Shown: positions 46,081 through 56,760, counted from the stretch's first letter. The stretch is DNA of 64,000 nucleotides from an uncultured Oscillospiraceae bacterium (GCA_902489475.1 CABUAH010000001.1:53700-117699); one strand, 5' to 3'. The notes: a model not told the origin generated them from the sequence alone. Made by a program: numbers and translations.

Positions 46081-46799
46081 TGGCGATTGACAGATTTAAA
46101 GGCGGAGAGGTGCCTGCTCATGTTGCCATAATCATGGACGGAAACGGTAGATGGGCAAAAAAAAGAGGACTTCCGAGAAAATTCGGACACCGTGAGGGCG
46201 CTAAGGTTTTCAGAAAGATAACTCGTCATGCGAAAAAAATCGGCATTAAGTATCTCACTCTTTATGCGTTTTCAACCGAAAATTGGAAGCGTCCTAAGGA
46301 TGAAGTAGATGCCATTATGGAGCTTTTCGACAAGTATTTGGACGAGGTTAGAGATTTTGTTGAGGATAACATAAGAGTGTGCTTTATCGGTGACAGAACA
46401 AGGCTTGCCGAATCGCTTCAGAAAAAGATGAAAAGTGTGGAAGATGATTCAAAAGATTTTGATTCCATGACGCTTATTTTGGCAATTAATTACGGCGGAC
46501 AGGATGAGATAACCCGTGCTGTAAAACGGATTGCCGAGAGAATAAAGTCCGGGGAAATTTCGGATGACGAGATAACACCCGAACTTATTGAGAAAAACCT
46601 TGATACAAAAGAATTTCCGCCGGTTGACCTTTTGATAAGACCGAGCGGTGAGCAGCGCTTGTCCAATTTTCTTATATGGCAGACGGCTTATGCGGAGTAT
46701 GTTTTCTCTGATATTTTATGGCCTGATTACAAGCCTGCCGATTTGGAAGATGCAGTTTATGAGTATATGAAAAGAAACAGACGGTTTGGGGGAGTATAA
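46080..46799 (+). CDS. uppS: Undecaprenyl diphosphate synthase
   Basis: Cis-prenyltransferase building the C55 carrier lipid for cell-wall synthesis from farnesyl diphosphate and isopentenyl diphosphate. The 239 residues include the catalytic P-loop IMDGNGRWAKKRGLPRKFGH, TLYAFSTENWKRP, INYGGQDEI and the C-terminal DLLIRPSGEQRLSNFLIWQ. Translation is coupled to frr by a TAATG overlap. cdsA follows after three bases. Confidence 0.96.
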   Translation: MAIDRFKGGEVPAHVAIIMDGNGRWAKKRGLPRKFGHREGAKVFRKITRHAKKIGIKYLTLYAFSTENWKRPKDEVDAIMELFDKYLDEVRDFVEDNIRVCFIGDRTRLAESLQKKMKSVEDDSKDFDSMTLILAINYGGQDEITRAVKRIAERIKSGEISDDEITPELIEKNLDTKEFPPVDLLIRPSGEQRLSNFLIWQTAYAEYVFSDILWPDYKPADLEDAVYEYMKRNRRFGGV

Positions 46800-46802
46800 G
46801 GA

Positions 46803-47636
46803 TTGAAAACACGGATTATATCAGCCATGGTAGCAATAGTGATTGCGGTTGCCGTACTTTTGATGCATAATACAATTGTGCTGCAAGCTGCGGTATGCTT
46901 TTTAACTGTTGTTGCAATTTATGAGCTGGCAAGAGCAGCAGGACTTCAAAAATATAAGGTTTTAACAGTATCAAGTATGATTTTCGGAGGAAGCGTTCCG
47001 CTGGTATGGCTTGGTGCGGGAGTGTTTTTAAAAGACACAAGCTTTTTAAAATATCTAATACTTATTGAGACCTTTGTATATCTGTTGGTTTTATTCTCCT
47101 GTCTTTTGGCATATTATAAAACTATAAAATATGAGAAGCTGTTTTTTATAGGGTTTGAAACATTCTTTGTAACAGCAGCGATGTCGAGTCTGATTGTTAT
47201 TCATATAGTTGACGGACTTATCGCAGTAATTTTAACTCTCTGTGCAGCGTGGCTCGCTGACAGCGGAGCATATTTCGCAGGGACATTTTTCGGACGTCAC
47301 AAGCTTTGCCCTAACATAAGCCCGAAGAAAACGGTAGAGGGCGTGATCGGCGGAGTTATTTCAAACGGAATCATACTTTGTGTGGTTGCTTTTGTGTACA
47401 GCTTTATTAACGAAAGAGCGGATATAAACTATATTTTGCTGTTTGTCTTGGGATGCATTTGTGCGATTTTGGGACTTTTGGGAGATTTAAAGGCTTCCTT
47501 AATTAAAAGGCAGGCAGGAATTAAGGATTACGGAAATATAATGCCGGGACATGGCGGAGTAATGGATCGCTTTGACAGCGTTTTGATTGTAGCACCGTTT
47601 ATGGCAATGGCATTTTGGATGTTTGACATAATTTAG
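46803..47636 (+). CDS. cdsA: Phosphatidate cytidylyltransferase
   Basis: Makes CDP-diacylglycerol from phosphatidate and CTP. A TTG start with GGGGAG eight bases upstream (inside uppS) is used; no ATG fits as well. The 277 residues have about seven membrane segments and the C-terminal family signature GDLKASLIKRQAGIKDYGNIMPGHGGVMDRFDS. It lies in the usual uppS-cdsA-dxr order. A hairpin without T-run follows. Confidence 0.95.
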   Translation: MKTRIISAMVAIVIAVAVLLMHNTIVLQAAVCFLTVVAIYELARAAGLQKYKVLTVSSMIFGGSVPLVWLGAGVFLKDTSFLKYLILIETFVYLLVLFSCLLAYYKTIKYEKLFFIGFETFFVTAAMSSLIVIHIVDGLIAVILTLCAAWLADSGAYFAGTFFGRHKLCPNISPKKTVEGVIGGVISNGIILCVVAFVYSFINERADINYILLFVLGCICAILGLLGDLKASLIKRQAGIKDYGNIMPGHGGVMDRFDSVLIVAPFMAMAFWMFDII

Positions 47637-47643
47637 ATTTTTG

Positions 47644-47671
47644 ATAGGGGTGTAATTTACTGCACCCCTAT
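47644..47671 (+). other. Intercistronic hairpin between cdsA and dxr
   Basis: ATAGGGGTG (47644-47652) pairs with CACCCCTAT (47663-47671). It lacks a T-run, so processing, stabilisation or partial termination are possible. Confidence 0.6.
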
Positions 47672-47698
47672 TAAGTGTATATAGAGAAGGATTAATTT

Positions 47699-48853
47699 AT
47701 GGAAAAGACGATTTCTATACTCGGCTCAACGGGTTCAATAGGAACTCAGTGCCTTGATATTGCAAGGAAGCATGGCTTTAAAGTTGCGGCTCTTTCAGCA
47801 AATAAGAATGTAGAGCTTCTTGTGAATCAGGCAAAGGAATTCAAGCCGAGAGTTGTGACGGTTTTTGATGAAAGCAAGGCTGATCTTGTGGCTGATTCTT
47901 TGAAGGAAACAGGCATTAAGGTTTTGTCCGGAATGGACGGACTGTGTGAAACAGCGGTTATGGATGACGTTGACATTTTAGTAAACTCTCTTGTTGGAAT
48001 GGTTGGACTTAAGCCAACACTTTGCGCTATTCAAAAGGGAAGAGATATAGCTTTGGCAAACAAAGAAACGCTGGTTACCGGCGGAAAGCTCGTCACAGAA
48101 GCGGCGGCGCATAAGGGAGTTAAGCTTTTCCCGATTGATTCTGAGCACTCTGCGATTTTTCAGTGCTTACAGGGAAATGAAAAGAACAAAATTAAAAGGA
48201 TAATTTTAACTGCTTCGGGCGGTCCTTTTTACGGTAAGAAAAAGAGCGAGCTTTGTAATGTTTCAGTAGAGCAGGCGCTAAACCATCCAAATTGGTCAAT
48301 GGGAAATAAGATTACAATCGATTCGGCAACGCTTATGAACAAAGGTCTTGAATTTATTGAAGCTATGTGGCTGTTTGATTTAAAGCCGGAGCAGATTGAA
48401 ATAGTTGTCCATAGAGAAAGCGTTATTCATTCGGCAGTAGAATATGAGGATAATTCTATTATTGCACAAATGGGAGTGCCTGACATGAAAATACCTATTC
48501 AGTACTCTCTTTTGTATCCACAACGAATTGACTGTCCGGTAAAAAGCCTATCACTTACCGATTACGGAACGCTTCATTTTGCCAGACCTGACCTTGAAAC
48601 ATTTGACTGCCTTGACGCTTGCATCAAAGCTATAACGATGGGCGGGATAATGCCGACACTTGTAAACGGAGCAAATGAAGCAGCGGTTGAGTTATTCTTG
48701 AATAATAAAATCGGATTTTTGCAAATTGGCGAGCTGGTTAAAAGTGTTTTGTCTGAATTCGAGAATAAAAGTGTACAGAATCTAGAAGACGTACTTAATG
48801 CAGACAAATTGGCGAGAGAATTCGTAAAGACTAAAATTTTGAACAAGGAGTAG
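47699..48853 (+). CDS. dxr: 1-deoxy-D-xylulose-5-phosphate reductoisomerase
   Basis: Second step of the MEP isoprenoid pathway, NADPH-dependent. The 384 residues start with GSTGSIGTQCLDIARKH (NADPH loop). ALANKETLVTGG, FPIDSEHSAIFQCLQG and TASGGPFYGKKK provide metal and substrate binding, and the loop NHPNWSMGNKITIDSATLMNKGLE is conserved. AGAAGGA precedes the ATG. Together with ispE and ispG it shows a MEP pathway in this organism. Confidence 0.96.
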   Translation: MEKTISILGSTGSIGTQCLDIARKHGFKVAALSANKNVELLVNQAKEFKPRVVTVFDESKADLVADSLKETGIKVLSGMDGLCETAVMDDVDILVNSLVGMVGLKPTLCAIQKGRDIALANKETLVTGGKLVTEAAAHKGVKLFPIDSEHSAIFQCLQGNEKNKIKRIILTASGGPFYGKKKSELCNVSVEQALNHPNWSMGNKITIDSATLMNKGLEFIEAMWLFDLKPEQIEIVVHRESVIHSAVEYEDNSIIAQMGVPDMKIPIQYSLLYPQRIDCPVKSLSLTDYGTLHFARPDLETFDCLDACIKAITMGGIMPTLVNGANEAAVELFLNNKIGFLQIGELVKSVLSEFENKSVQNLEDVLNADKLAREFVKTKILNKE

Positions 48854-48855
48854 AG

Positions 48856-49917
48856 ATGGAAGCGTTTATAGGAATAATTATTGCAATTTTAGTTTTCGGA
48901 CTTATCATTTTTATACATGAGCTTGGTCACTTTGTTGTTGCAAAGCTTTGCAAGGTTAAGGTGAATCAGTTTGCCCTCGGAATGGGACCTGCAATTTTTA
49001 AGTTTCAAAGGGGAGAAACTCTTTACGCACTAAGGCTTTTTCCATTCGGCGGATACTGCTCGATGGAGGGTGAGGATGATAAAAGCGACAACGAAAGAGC
49101 TTTTTGCAACAAAAAGGTGTGGCAAAGAATTTTAATAGTATGTGCCGGCGCAGTTATGAATCTCGTGCTTGGATTTATTGTTGTAATGGTTATGATTTCA
49201 ACTCAGGATGCAATTACAAGCAATCAGATATCTTGGTTCGCTGATGATGCAGTTTCAAATCAAAATGGGCTTGCGTTAGGTGACAAAATAAAAAGCATTA
49301 ACGGAATGCATATTTTTTCAGAGGTTGATATGTCATATCAGCTTCAGTCTGATGAGGACGGAGTATTTGATTTTACTGTAGAGCGAAACGGTGAAACAGT
49401 AGAGCTTAAGGATGTGAAGTTTGCACTCGATGAAACAGAGAACGGAAAAGTTTTGCATCTTGATTTTAAGGTGAATCCTATTGACATAACTCCGCTTTCG
49501 GTATGTGAATATACGGCAAAAACGAGTGTTTCTTACGCAAGGCTGGTACTGGTTTCTCTTAAGGATTTAGTACTTGGAAAATATAAAATAAACGATTTAT
49601 CCGGACCTGTGGGAATAGTTTCGGTAATGAGCGAGGTGGTAGGAGCGAATGCAGGCTCATCGGGAATAGATTGGTATTCTCTTTTTCAGCAGCTTTTATC
49701 TTTAGCGGCGCTTATTACTATAAATGTCGGAATATTTAACCTGTTACCTCTTCCTGCTTTAGACGGCGGTCGGCTTATTTTCCTTATAATAGAAGCTATA
49801 AGGAGAAAGCCTGTTCCTGCGAAGTACGAGGGGTATGTACACGCCGCAGGTTTTGCGCTTTTGATGCTTTTGATGGTGTATATCACAGCGCATGACATAT
49901 TTAAACTGTTTGGTTAA
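48856..49917 (+). CDS. rseP: Site-2 intramembrane zinc metalloprotease (RseP/RasP family)
   Basis: Cleaves anti-sigma factors and signal peptides within the membrane. The 353 residues have the zinc site HELGH at 21-25 in the first membrane segment, a PDZ domain at about 115-195 (GLALGDKIKSINGMHI) and the second motif NLLPLPALDGGRL with the metal-binding Asp in the third segment. The ATG is two bases after the dxr stop. Confidence 0.94.
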   Translation: MEAFIGIIIAILVFGLIIFIHELGHFVVAKLCKVKVNQFALGMGPAIFKFQRGETLYALRLFPFGGYCSMEGEDDKSDNERAFCNKKVWQRILIVCAGAVMNLVLGFIVVMVMISTQDAITSNQISWFADDAVSNQNGLALGDKIKSINGMHIFSEVDMSYQLQSDEDGVFDFTVERNGETVELKDVKFALDETENGKVLHLDFKVNPIDITPLSVCEYTAKTSVSYARLVLVSLKDLVLGKYKINDLSGPVGIVSVMSEVVGANAGSSGIDWYSLFQQLLSLAALITINVGIFNLLPLPALDGGRLIFLIIEAIRRKPVPAKYEGYVHAAGFALLMLLMVYITAHDIFKLFG

Positions 49918-49933
49918 TTTGGAGTTGTTATAA

Positions 49934-50971
49934 ATGAGAAACGTAAGAAAAGTTAATGTCGGCGGACTTGTTTTAGACGGCAAAAAAATTTATATTCAAT
50001 CAATGCTGAATGTTCCGTCAACTGATATAAAAGGAAGCGTGAATCAGGCTAAAAGGCTTGAAGCGGCAGGATGTGAGATAATAAGAGCGGCAATTCCTGA
50101 TATGGATGCTGTGGCTTTGATACCCGAAATAAAAAAAGCGGTAGATATTCCGCTCGTTGCGGATATTCATTTCGATTACCGTCTTGCAATAGCCTCTGCG
50201 GATGCCGGCGTTGATAAAATAAGAATTAATCCCGGAAATATCGGTTCGAGGGAAAGAGTAAAAGCGGTAGTCGATAAGTGTAAGAGCAAAAAAATTCCTA
50301 TAAGAATCGGAGTTAATTCCGGATCCTTGGAGAAAGAAATTTTAAATAAATATGGATCTCCGTGCGCTGATGCTTTAGTTGAAAGTGCTATGGGACACGT
50401 TAAGATTTTAGAAGAGCTTGACTTTTGTGACACAGTAATTTCAATAAAATCATCAAACGTAAAAACTATGATACAAAGCTATCGTAAGCTTTCGTCATTA
50501 TGTGATTATCCTCTTCATCTTGGAGTTACAGAAGCCGGAACAGAGCGAATGGGACTTATAAAATCAGCAGTTGGAATAGGCTCTCTTTTACTGGATGGAA
50601 TTGGCGAAACGATAAGAGTTTCGCTGACTGACGACCCTGTTTTAGAGGTCAAGGCAGCAAATGATATTTTAAAGGCGATAGGAAAAACAAAGGGCGTGAA
50701 AATTGTTTCGTGCCCTACCTGTGGAAGAACGAGAATAGATTTGATTTCTCTTGCTAAAGAAGTCGAGGAGAAAACACAAAATATAGATAAAGATATTACA
50801 GTTGCAGTAATGGGCTGTGTAGTTAATGGACCCGGCGAGGCAAGAGAAGCAGATATTGGCCTTGCAGGCGGAGATGGAGTTGCAGTGATTTTTAAAGGCG
50901 ACGATGTTATAAAGAGGGTAAAAGAAGAGGATGCCGTATCTGAGCTTTTAGAGGAAATAGAAAAGCTGTAA
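49934..50971 (+). CDS. ispG: 4-hydroxy-3-methylbut-2-enyl diphosphate synthase
   Basis: [4Fe-4S] enzyme converting MEcPP to HMBPP in the MEP pathway. The 345 residues have a TIM barrel (QSMLNVPSTDIKGSVNQAKRLEAAGCEIIRAAIPD, DIHFDYRLAI) and the cluster cysteines in CPTCGRTRIDL and MGCVVNGPGEAR. This is the short bacterial form. The ATG is 16 bases after rseP. Confidence 0.96.
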   Translation: MRNVRKVNVGGLVLDGKKIYIQSMLNVPSTDIKGSVNQAKRLEAAGCEIIRAAIPDMDAVALIPEIKKAVDIPLVADIHFDYRLAIASADAGVDKIRINPGNIGSRERVKAVVDKCKSKKIPIRIGVNSGSLEKEILNKYGSPCADALVESAMGHVKILEELDFCDTVISIKSSNVKTMIQSYRKLSSLCDYPLHLGVTEAGTERMGLIKSAVGIGSLLLDGIGETIRVSLTDDPVLEVKAANDILKAIGKTKGVKIVSCPTCGRTRIDLISLAKEVEEKTQNIDKDITVAVMGCVVNGPGEAREADIGLAGGDGVAVIFKGDDVIKRVKEEDAVSELLEEIEKL

Positions 50972-50998
50972 ATGCATCGTCATGAAAGGGAATAATAA

Positions 50999-53900
50999 AT
51001 GGAGAAATTTTATCTTTCAAACTTTTTTGAGGAATATAAAAAACTGATACCGAGATCCTGCGAGAAAGCAAGAATTTTAAAGCTTTATACAAATGAAGCA
51101 AAAACTATGCTTAAGTGTGTATGTGCGTATGATTCACTTGCATCTTATATGGATGTAAAAACAACCGAAAAAAATCTTCGTGACGCTCTTTCGCTTGAAC
51201 GCTTTGTGCTTGAGCCGCATTTTAATCCTAGTCTTTTTTGCGCCGAATATTTCTCTGAGATAGTTTTGTTTTTAAAGGACAAGTTTTCTGTTGTTAACGG
51301 TTTTTTTGACGGAGCAGAGGCGATGTTTTCTGATAATGTTCTTGAGATCTCTTTGGCAAACGGAGGATATAATCTTTTAAAGAGTGCAGGAATTGAAACT
51401 GCTTTGCCGGGACTTATTTACGATTTGTTTTCTATCCATGTTTCGGTTAAGTTTACGGGAACGCTCGGAATTGACAAACTTAAGGCGGAGCTTAATCATC
51501 AAAAAGCGCTTGAGAGTATTCCTGCACCTGAGTATATACCGCCTAAGGCTAAAAAAGATGATTCTGACGGCAATGTGTTTACTCATTGTGCCGTCGACTT
51601 TACAAGATATATGTTAGATGCTCAAAATGCAACAATTTTAAAGGGCAAGAAAATTACTTCTGATACAGAGCTTGTTAAGCTTAGCAATGTAGAAGTCGGG
51701 ATGGAAAAGGTCTGCGTTTGGGGAGATGTTTTTTCTGTTGACACAAGAGAAACCAAAAGCGGAATGATCATCGCAAATATTTTTATCACAGACTATACAA
51801 ACTCATACGCTGTAAAAATGCTTGGTTCTCCAAATAAAAGAGCCAGGCTTTCCAAGGACAAGCTTATCTCAATTTTAGATAACATAAAAAAAGGTTCAAC
51901 AATAATTGTTCGGGGAAATGTTATAGAGGACACTTATGACCATACTTCTAACATTGATCCTGAGGATATTTTGTCGGTAAAGAGAATACTGAAAAAAGAT
52001 ACATATGACCAGAAGCGTGTAGAGCTTCACTGCCATACAAATATGTCGGCGATGGATGCTTTAACGCCTGCGGACAAGCTTGTAAGTCGTGCGTTTTCGT
52101 GGGGCCACAAGGCACTCGCTATAACGGACCACGGCGTATGTCAGGGATTTCCTGATGCTATGTACTGTGTTGATAAGATTAGAAAAGACGGTGGAGATTT
52201 TAAAGTCATTTACGGGATAGAAGCATATGAGGTAAACGACGACAACGGAGAGAATCCGCTTGAAGTAAAAAGACCGTACCATCAGATCATTCTTGTAAAA
52301 GATAAAGTTGGTCTAAAAAATTTGTATAAGCTTGTATCTTATTCAAATCTTAACTATTTTTACAAGCGTCCGAGAATACCAAAATCTGAGCTTATAAAGC
52401 ATAGAGAGGGGCTTATTTTGGGAAGCGCCTGTGAAGCAGGAGAGGTAATTCAAGCTTATCTAAGAGGAGAACCGTATGAGAAAATAAAAGAGCTTGCAAG
52501 CTTTTATGACTATCTTGAAATTCAGCCCGTTTGCAACAATTCTTTTATGATCCGTTCGGATCGTGAGCCATATGATAAAATCAAATCTCAGCAGGATTTA
52601 ATAGATATAAATTTGTTTATAGTAAAGCTCGGTGAGGATTTAAACAAGCCTGTTTGTGCAACGGGTGACGTTCATTTTATGGATGAATCGGACTCGTTGT
52701 TCAGAGCAATTTTGCAGGCAGGACAAGGCTACACTGATGCTGATCATCAGCCCCCGATATATTTTAAAACAACAGATGAAATGATGGCGGAGTTTACTCC
52801 GTATCTCGGAGAGGAAAAGGCAAGGGAAGTTGTTATTACAAACACAAATCTTATCGCCGATATGACAGACCCGGAGCTTCGTGCATTCCCTAAAGGAACA
52901 TTTACTCCTCATATTGATGGAGCAAATGAAGAGCTTGAGGATATTTGCTGGAAAAGAGCGAAAGAAATTTACGGAGATCCTGTTCCGGAGATCGTTCACA
53001 AGCGTTTAAAAAGGGAGCTTGATTCCATTATAAAGCACGGTTTTGCAGTTTTGTATGTTATCGCAAAAAGACTTGTCGCAAATTCCGTTGAAAACGGGTA
53101 TCAGGTCGGCTCTCGTGGATCGGTAGGTTCTTCGTTTGTAGCTTCAATGTCGGGAATTTCAGAGGTCAATCCTTTGATGCCGCATTATGTTTGTCCTGAG
53201 TGTAAGTATAGTGAGTTTATAACTGACGGTTCGGTAGGTTCGGGATATGATCTTCCACCTAAAAATTGTCCTAAGTGCGGCGCTGATCTTCATAGGGACG
53301 GACATGACATTCCGTTTGAAACGTTCTTAGGATTTAACGGCGATAAATCGCCTGATATTGATCTAAACTTTTCCGGTGATTATCAATCTAAGGCGCACAA
53401 ATATACCGAGGAGCTTTTCGGACGTGATCACGTTTTTAAAGCCGGAACTATCGGTTCAATAGCTGAAAAAACGGCAAAGGGATTTGTTTTAAAATATCTT
53501 GAAGAAAGAGGACGAACTGCAAGTCCGGCGGAAATACAGCGCCTTGCAGCAGGCTGCACCGGAGTTAAAAGAACAACGGGACAGCATCCCGGCGGAATGG
53601 TTGTAATTCCGGATGAATATGAGGTTTACGACTTTACTCCGGTTCAGCATCCGGCGGAAAAAACTGACGTTGATATAATTACGACTCACTTTGACTTTAA
53701 CTCCTTGCATGATACTATTCTAAAGCTTGACGAGCTTGGTCACGATGTTCCTACGCTTTATAAATATCTTGAGGATATGACCGGACTTGACATTACAAAA
53801 ATAGATATGTCGGACGAAGCGGTTTATTCTCTGTTTACGTCTACCGAAGCACTTGGAGTAACTCCTGAGGAAATAGGTTCACAGACGGGAACTCTTGCAA

Positions 53901-54784
53901 TTCCTGAAATGGGAACTCCGTTTGTAAGACAAATGCTTTTGGATGCAAACCCTCAGAATTTCTCGGATCTTTTGCAGATTTCCGGTTTGTCGCACGGAAC
54001 TGACGTATGGCTCGGAAATGCACAAGAGCTTATTAAAAACGGTACCTGCACCATTTCTGAAGTAATAGGAACTCGTGACAGCATTATGACTTATCTGATC
54101 TACCATGGTGTTGATCCGTCACTTTCGTTTAAAATAATGGAGATAACGAGAAAAGGTAATGCGCCTAAGCTTTTAACTGATGAGATGAAGCAAAATATGC
54201 TTGATCACAGTGTTCCGCAATGGTATATTGATTCATGCTTAAAGATAAAGTATATGTTCCCTAAGGCTCACGCTGCTGCATATGTAACTGCGGCAATACG
54301 TTTAGCTTGGTTTAAGGTCCATCGTCCGCTTGAGTTTTATTCTGCTATTTTTACAGTAAGAGGAGAGGACTTCGACGCTGAAAGCGCAATGCAGGGAAAA
54401 GACGGAGTGCAGTTTAAAATCAAAGACTTAAAGCTGCGTGAAAATAAAACGGCTAAAGACGAGGGAACTCTTGAAACGCTTATGATAATCAATGAAATGC
54501 TTTGCAGAGGGTTTGAGTTTCTGCCAATAGATATAAATAAGAGCCATGCGACTATCTACAGAATTGAGGACGGAAAGCTCAGACTTCCGTTTATATCTAT
54601 GCAGGGCGTCGGCGAAAACGCTGCAAAGAGCATATATGAAAAAGCTCAAAACGGTGACTTTTTGTCTATTGAGGAGTTCCAAAGCCAGTCCGGTGTTTCA
54701 AAAACTGTAATTGATACTCTTGAATCAATCGGAGCATTCGGCGATTTGCCGAAAAGTAATCAATATAGCTTGTTTAATTTTTAA
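50999..54784 (+). CDS. polC: DNA polymerase III alpha subunit PolC, lacking the exonuclease domain
   Basis: The essential Firmicutes replicase. The chain of 1261 residues has an N-terminal domain, an OB domain (about 225-330), PHP domain, polymerase palm with [10 protein letters not shown] (784-793; Asp786 and Asp788), zinc knuckle Cys732/735/757/760 and a C-terminal helix-hairpin region. In B. subtilis (about 1437 residues) a DnaQ-type exonuclease is inserted in the PHP domain between GIEAY and RPYH. Here these are joined by a 16-residue linker (409-424), so the exonuclease is absent. All nine PHP metal positions remain: His344, His346, Asp377, His378, Glu408, His428, Cys478, Asp557, His559. 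AAGGGAAT precedes the ATG. Confidence 0.95.
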   Translation: MEKFYLSNFFEEYKKLIPRSCEKARILKLYTNEAKTMLKCVCAYDSLASYMDVKTTEKNLRDALSLERFVLEPHFNPSLFCAEYFSEIVLFLKDKFSVVNGFFDGAEAMFSDNVLEISLANGGYNLLKSAGIETALPGLIYDLFSIHVSVKFTGTLGIDKLKAELNHQKALESIPAPEYIPPKAKKDDSDGNVFTHCAVDFTRYMLDAQNATILKGKKITSDTELVKLSNVEVGMEKVCVWGDVFSVDTRETKSGMIIANIFITDYTNSYAVKMLGSPNKRARLSKDKLISILDNIKKGSTIIVRGNVIEDTYDHTSNIDPEDILSVKRILKKDTYDQKRVELHCHTNMSAMDALTPADKLVSRAFSWGHKALAITDHGVCQGFPDAMYCVDKIRKDGGDFKVIYGIEAYEVNDDNGENPLEVKRPYHQIILVKDKVGLKNLYKLVSYSNLNYFYKRPRIPKSELIKHREGLILGSACEAGEVIQAYLRGEPYEKIKELASFYDYLEIQPVCNNSFMIRSDREPYDKIKSQQDLIDINLFIVKLGEDLNKPVCATGDVHFMDESDSLFRAILQAGQGYTDADHQPPIYFKTTDEMMAEFTPYLGEEKAREVVITNTNLIADMTDPELRAFPKGTFTPHIDGANEELEDICWKRAKEIYGDPVPEIVHKRLKRELDSIIKHGFAVLYVIAKRLVANSVENGYQVGSRGSVGSSFVASMSGISEVNPLMPHYVCPECKYSEFITDGSVGSGYDLPPKNCPKCGADLHRDGHDIPFETFLGFNGDKSPDIDLNFSGDYQSKAHKYTEELFGRDHVFKAGTIGSIAEKTAKGFVLKYLEERGRTASPAEIQRLAAGCTGVKRTTGQHPGGMVVIPDEYEVYDFTPVQHPAEKTDVDIITTHFDFNSLHDTILKLDELGHDVPTLYKYLEDMTGLDITKIDMSDEAVYSLFTSTEALGVTPEEIGSQTGTLAIPEMGTPFVRQMLLDANPQNFSDLLQISGLSHGTDVWLGNAQELIKNGTCTISEVIGTRDSIMTYLIYHGVDPSLSFKIMEITRKGNAPKLLTDEMKQNMLDHSVPQWYIDSCLKIKYMFPKAHAAAYVTAAIRLAWFKVHRPLEFYSAIFTVRGEDFDAESAMQGKDGVQFKIKDLKLRENKTAKDEGTLETLMIINEMLCRGFEFLPIDINKSHATIYRIEDGKLRLPFISMQGVGENAAKSIYEKAQNGDFLSIEEFQSQSGVSKTVIDTLESIGAFGDLPKSNQYSLFNF

Positions 54785-54790
54785 AAGTAC

Positions 54791-54832
54791 TTGACAAGCT
54801 AAAGCTTTTGTGTTATCATGCTAACATGATAA
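54791..54832 (+). promoter_or_regulatory. his operon promoter with overlapping palindromic operator
   Basis: TTGACA at 54791-54796, 17-base spacer, TATCAT at 54814-54819. The perfect palindrome TTATCATG-CTAA-CATGATAA (54813-54832) covers the -10 and start point, and outer arms GCTAAAG/CTTTAGC extend the dyad to about 54798-54855. No T-box or leader peptide is seen, so a repressor is expected; a TrpR-like HisR/YerC protein is a candidate but is not encoded here. Confidence 0.75.
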
Positions 54833-54912
54833 TGTGATAGCACTTTAGCACAATAAAGCGAACAGCTTGCATATTGAGCATAGAATGGTATAGTTAGAAT
54901 GGAGAGAAATAA

Positions 54913-56124
54913 ATGAAAAGATACGAGCTTATAACTCCGGAGGGTACGAGGGATTTACTTTTTGACGAATGTCTTGCAAAAAGAGAAGCGGAAAAAAGAC
55001 TTTCGGATATATTTATGAGCCATGGCTACAGCGAGGTTGTAACGACGGGAATTGAGTTTTACGATGTGTTTTCAAAAGGCTCAAGAACCGTTAAGCAGGA
55101 GGCTTTATATAAGCTTACAGATTCAAAGGGACGGCTTATTGTTTTGCGTCCTGATTCAACGATTCCTATTGCACGTCTTGTAGCGACAAGGCTTAAGGAT
55201 TCATCACTCCCGCTCAGGCTTTATTATAATCAGCCGTATTTTGAAAACAATGCTCTTTTGAAAGGACATTCTGATGAGGTTACACAGGCTGGAATCGAGC
55301 TTATCGGAACGAAGTCAAGAAAGGCTGATTTTGAGGTATTATCTTTGGCTGTTGAAGCTCTTTCTGCTATTGATCCCCAGAATTTCAGAATTGAGATAGG
55401 AAATGTCGGAGTTTTTAAGGAGCTTGTAGCTCAGCTTAAGATAGACCATGAAACAGCGGAGCAGATAAGATATCTTATTGTCAATAAAAACTATCCTGCG
55501 TTAAACGATCTTTTGGATACCTTTGGTGACAGCGATGTTATAAGAGCTTTAAAGGAGCTCCCTCGTTTGTTTGGTAAAGAAGAGGTTTTTGAAAGAGTGG
55601 AAAAGCTTTTTGTAAACGAAACAATAAGAGATATTTTAGCTGACTTAAAATACGTTTATGAATCTCTGCTTACGCTGGGAATAAAGGACAACTTATCTGT
55701 CGATCTTGGTTCTGTAAACAAAATTGACTACTATACAGGACTAACTTTTAAAGGCTATATCGCAGGAATCGGCGAGGACGTATTGGCAGGTGGAAGATAC
55801 AATCATCTTATTTCTGAATTTGGATACGATCAGCCGGCAACGGGATTTGGTATAAATGTAGACGCTTGTGCGTCGCTTATGCTCAAAAACGGAAGTGCTC
55901 CGAAAACCAAGGTGAGCGATGTTATAGTTTTCAGTGAGTTAAAAGATGTTATGAAAGCAATCGATTATTCAAATTCACTCGCAAAAAATGGAGTGGTAAT
56001 CGAAAATTCGATTTTTGACACTTTTGAGGAAACAAAAGAATACGCCTTGAAGAAAGGAATTTCAAAGCTTGTGTTTGTGGCAGACGAAATAAAAGAATTT
56101 GATTTGAAAGGCGGTGCTATATAA
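54913..56124 (+). CDS. hisZ: ATP phosphoribosyltransferase regulatory subunit HisZ
   Basis: Histidyl-tRNA-synthetase-like subunit required by the short form of HisG. The 403 residues show class II synthetase motifs 2 and 3 remnants (VLRPDSTIPIARL, LYYNQPYFENN, GRYNHLISEFG with FGINVD) but no anticodon-binding domain. GGAGAG precedes the ATG. Its TAA overlaps the hisG ATG by one base, consistent with the obligate HisZ-HisG complex. Confidence 0.95.
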   Translation: MKRYELITPEGTRDLLFDECLAKREAEKRLSDIFMSHGYSEVVTTGIEFYDVFSKGSRTVKQEALYKLTDSKGRLIVLRPDSTIPIARLVATRLKDSSLPLRLYYNQPYFENNALLKGHSDEVTQAGIELIGTKSRKADFEVLSLAVEALSAIDPQNFRIEIGNVGVFKELVAQLKIDHETAEQIRYLIVNKNYPALNDLLDTFGDSDVIRALKELPRLFGKEEVFERVEKLFVNETIRDILADLKYVYESLLTLGIKDNLSVDLGSVNKIDYYTGLTFKGYIAGIGEDVLAGGRYNHLISEFGYDQPATGFGINVDACASLMLKNGSAPKTKVSDVIVFSELKDVMKAIDYSNSLAKNGVVIENSIFDTFEETKEYALKKGISKLVFVADEIKEFDLKGGAI

Positions 56125-56750
56125 TGAAGCCTCTTAGAATTGCTTTAACAAAAGGCAGACTTGAAAAGGATACAGTATCGCTTTTTGAAAAAATAGGATA
56201 TGACTGTACAGCGGTAAGGGAAAAGGGAAGAAAGCTTATTTTGCCTGTGTCGGACGGAAGGATTGAAGTTGTTTTGGCAAAGGCAAATGATGTTATTACA
56301 TATGTTGAACACGGCGTTTGCGATATGGGAGTTGTAGGTAAGGACACCATTATGGAAATGGGCGGCTCTTTCTTCGAGCTTTGCGACTTAGGATTCGGTA
56401 AGTGCAGGTTTGCACTTGCAACCAAAAAAGGAAGTCCTTTTTACGGAGGGTATGGAATCAAAACAATAGCTACGAAATATCCAAATGTTGCGAGAGGATA
56501 TTTTGAGAGCAAGGGAATGGATATAGAGGCTATAAAAATCGAGGGATCGGTAGAGCTTGCTCCGCTATTAGAGCTTTCGGACGGAATAGTTGATATAGTT
56601 GAAACTGGAACAACATTAAAGGAAAACGGGCTTGAGGTAATAGAAGATATTGCCCCGATTTCAGCAAGAGTTATAGTAAACCGAGTTTCGATGAAGCTTA
56701 GGCAAAAGGAAATTGAAGAGCTTTTAGAGTTAATGGAAAACAACAAGTAG
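56124..56750 (+). CDS. hisG: ATP phosphoribosyltransferase, short catalytic form
   Basis: First step of histidine synthesis, PRPP + ATP to PR-ATP. At 208 residues it is the HisG-S form lacking the C-terminal regulatory domain, in accordance with hisZ next to it. Motifs: ALTKGRLEKDTVSLFEKIGYD, GVCDMGVVGKDTIME and the PRPP loop VDIVETGTTLKENGL. AGAGG before hisD follows after ten bases. Confidence 0.96.
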   Translation: MKPLRIALTKGRLEKDTVSLFEKIGYDCTAVREKGRKLILPVSDGRIEVVLAKANDVITYVEHGVCDMGVVGKDTIMEMGGSFFELCDLGFGKCRFALATKKGSPFYGGYGIKTIATKYPNVARGYFESKGMDIEAIKIEGSVELAPLLELSDGIVDIVETGTTLKENGLEVIEDIAPISARVIVNRVSMKLRQKEIEELLELMENNK

Positions 56751-56760
56751 AGGTGTAAAC

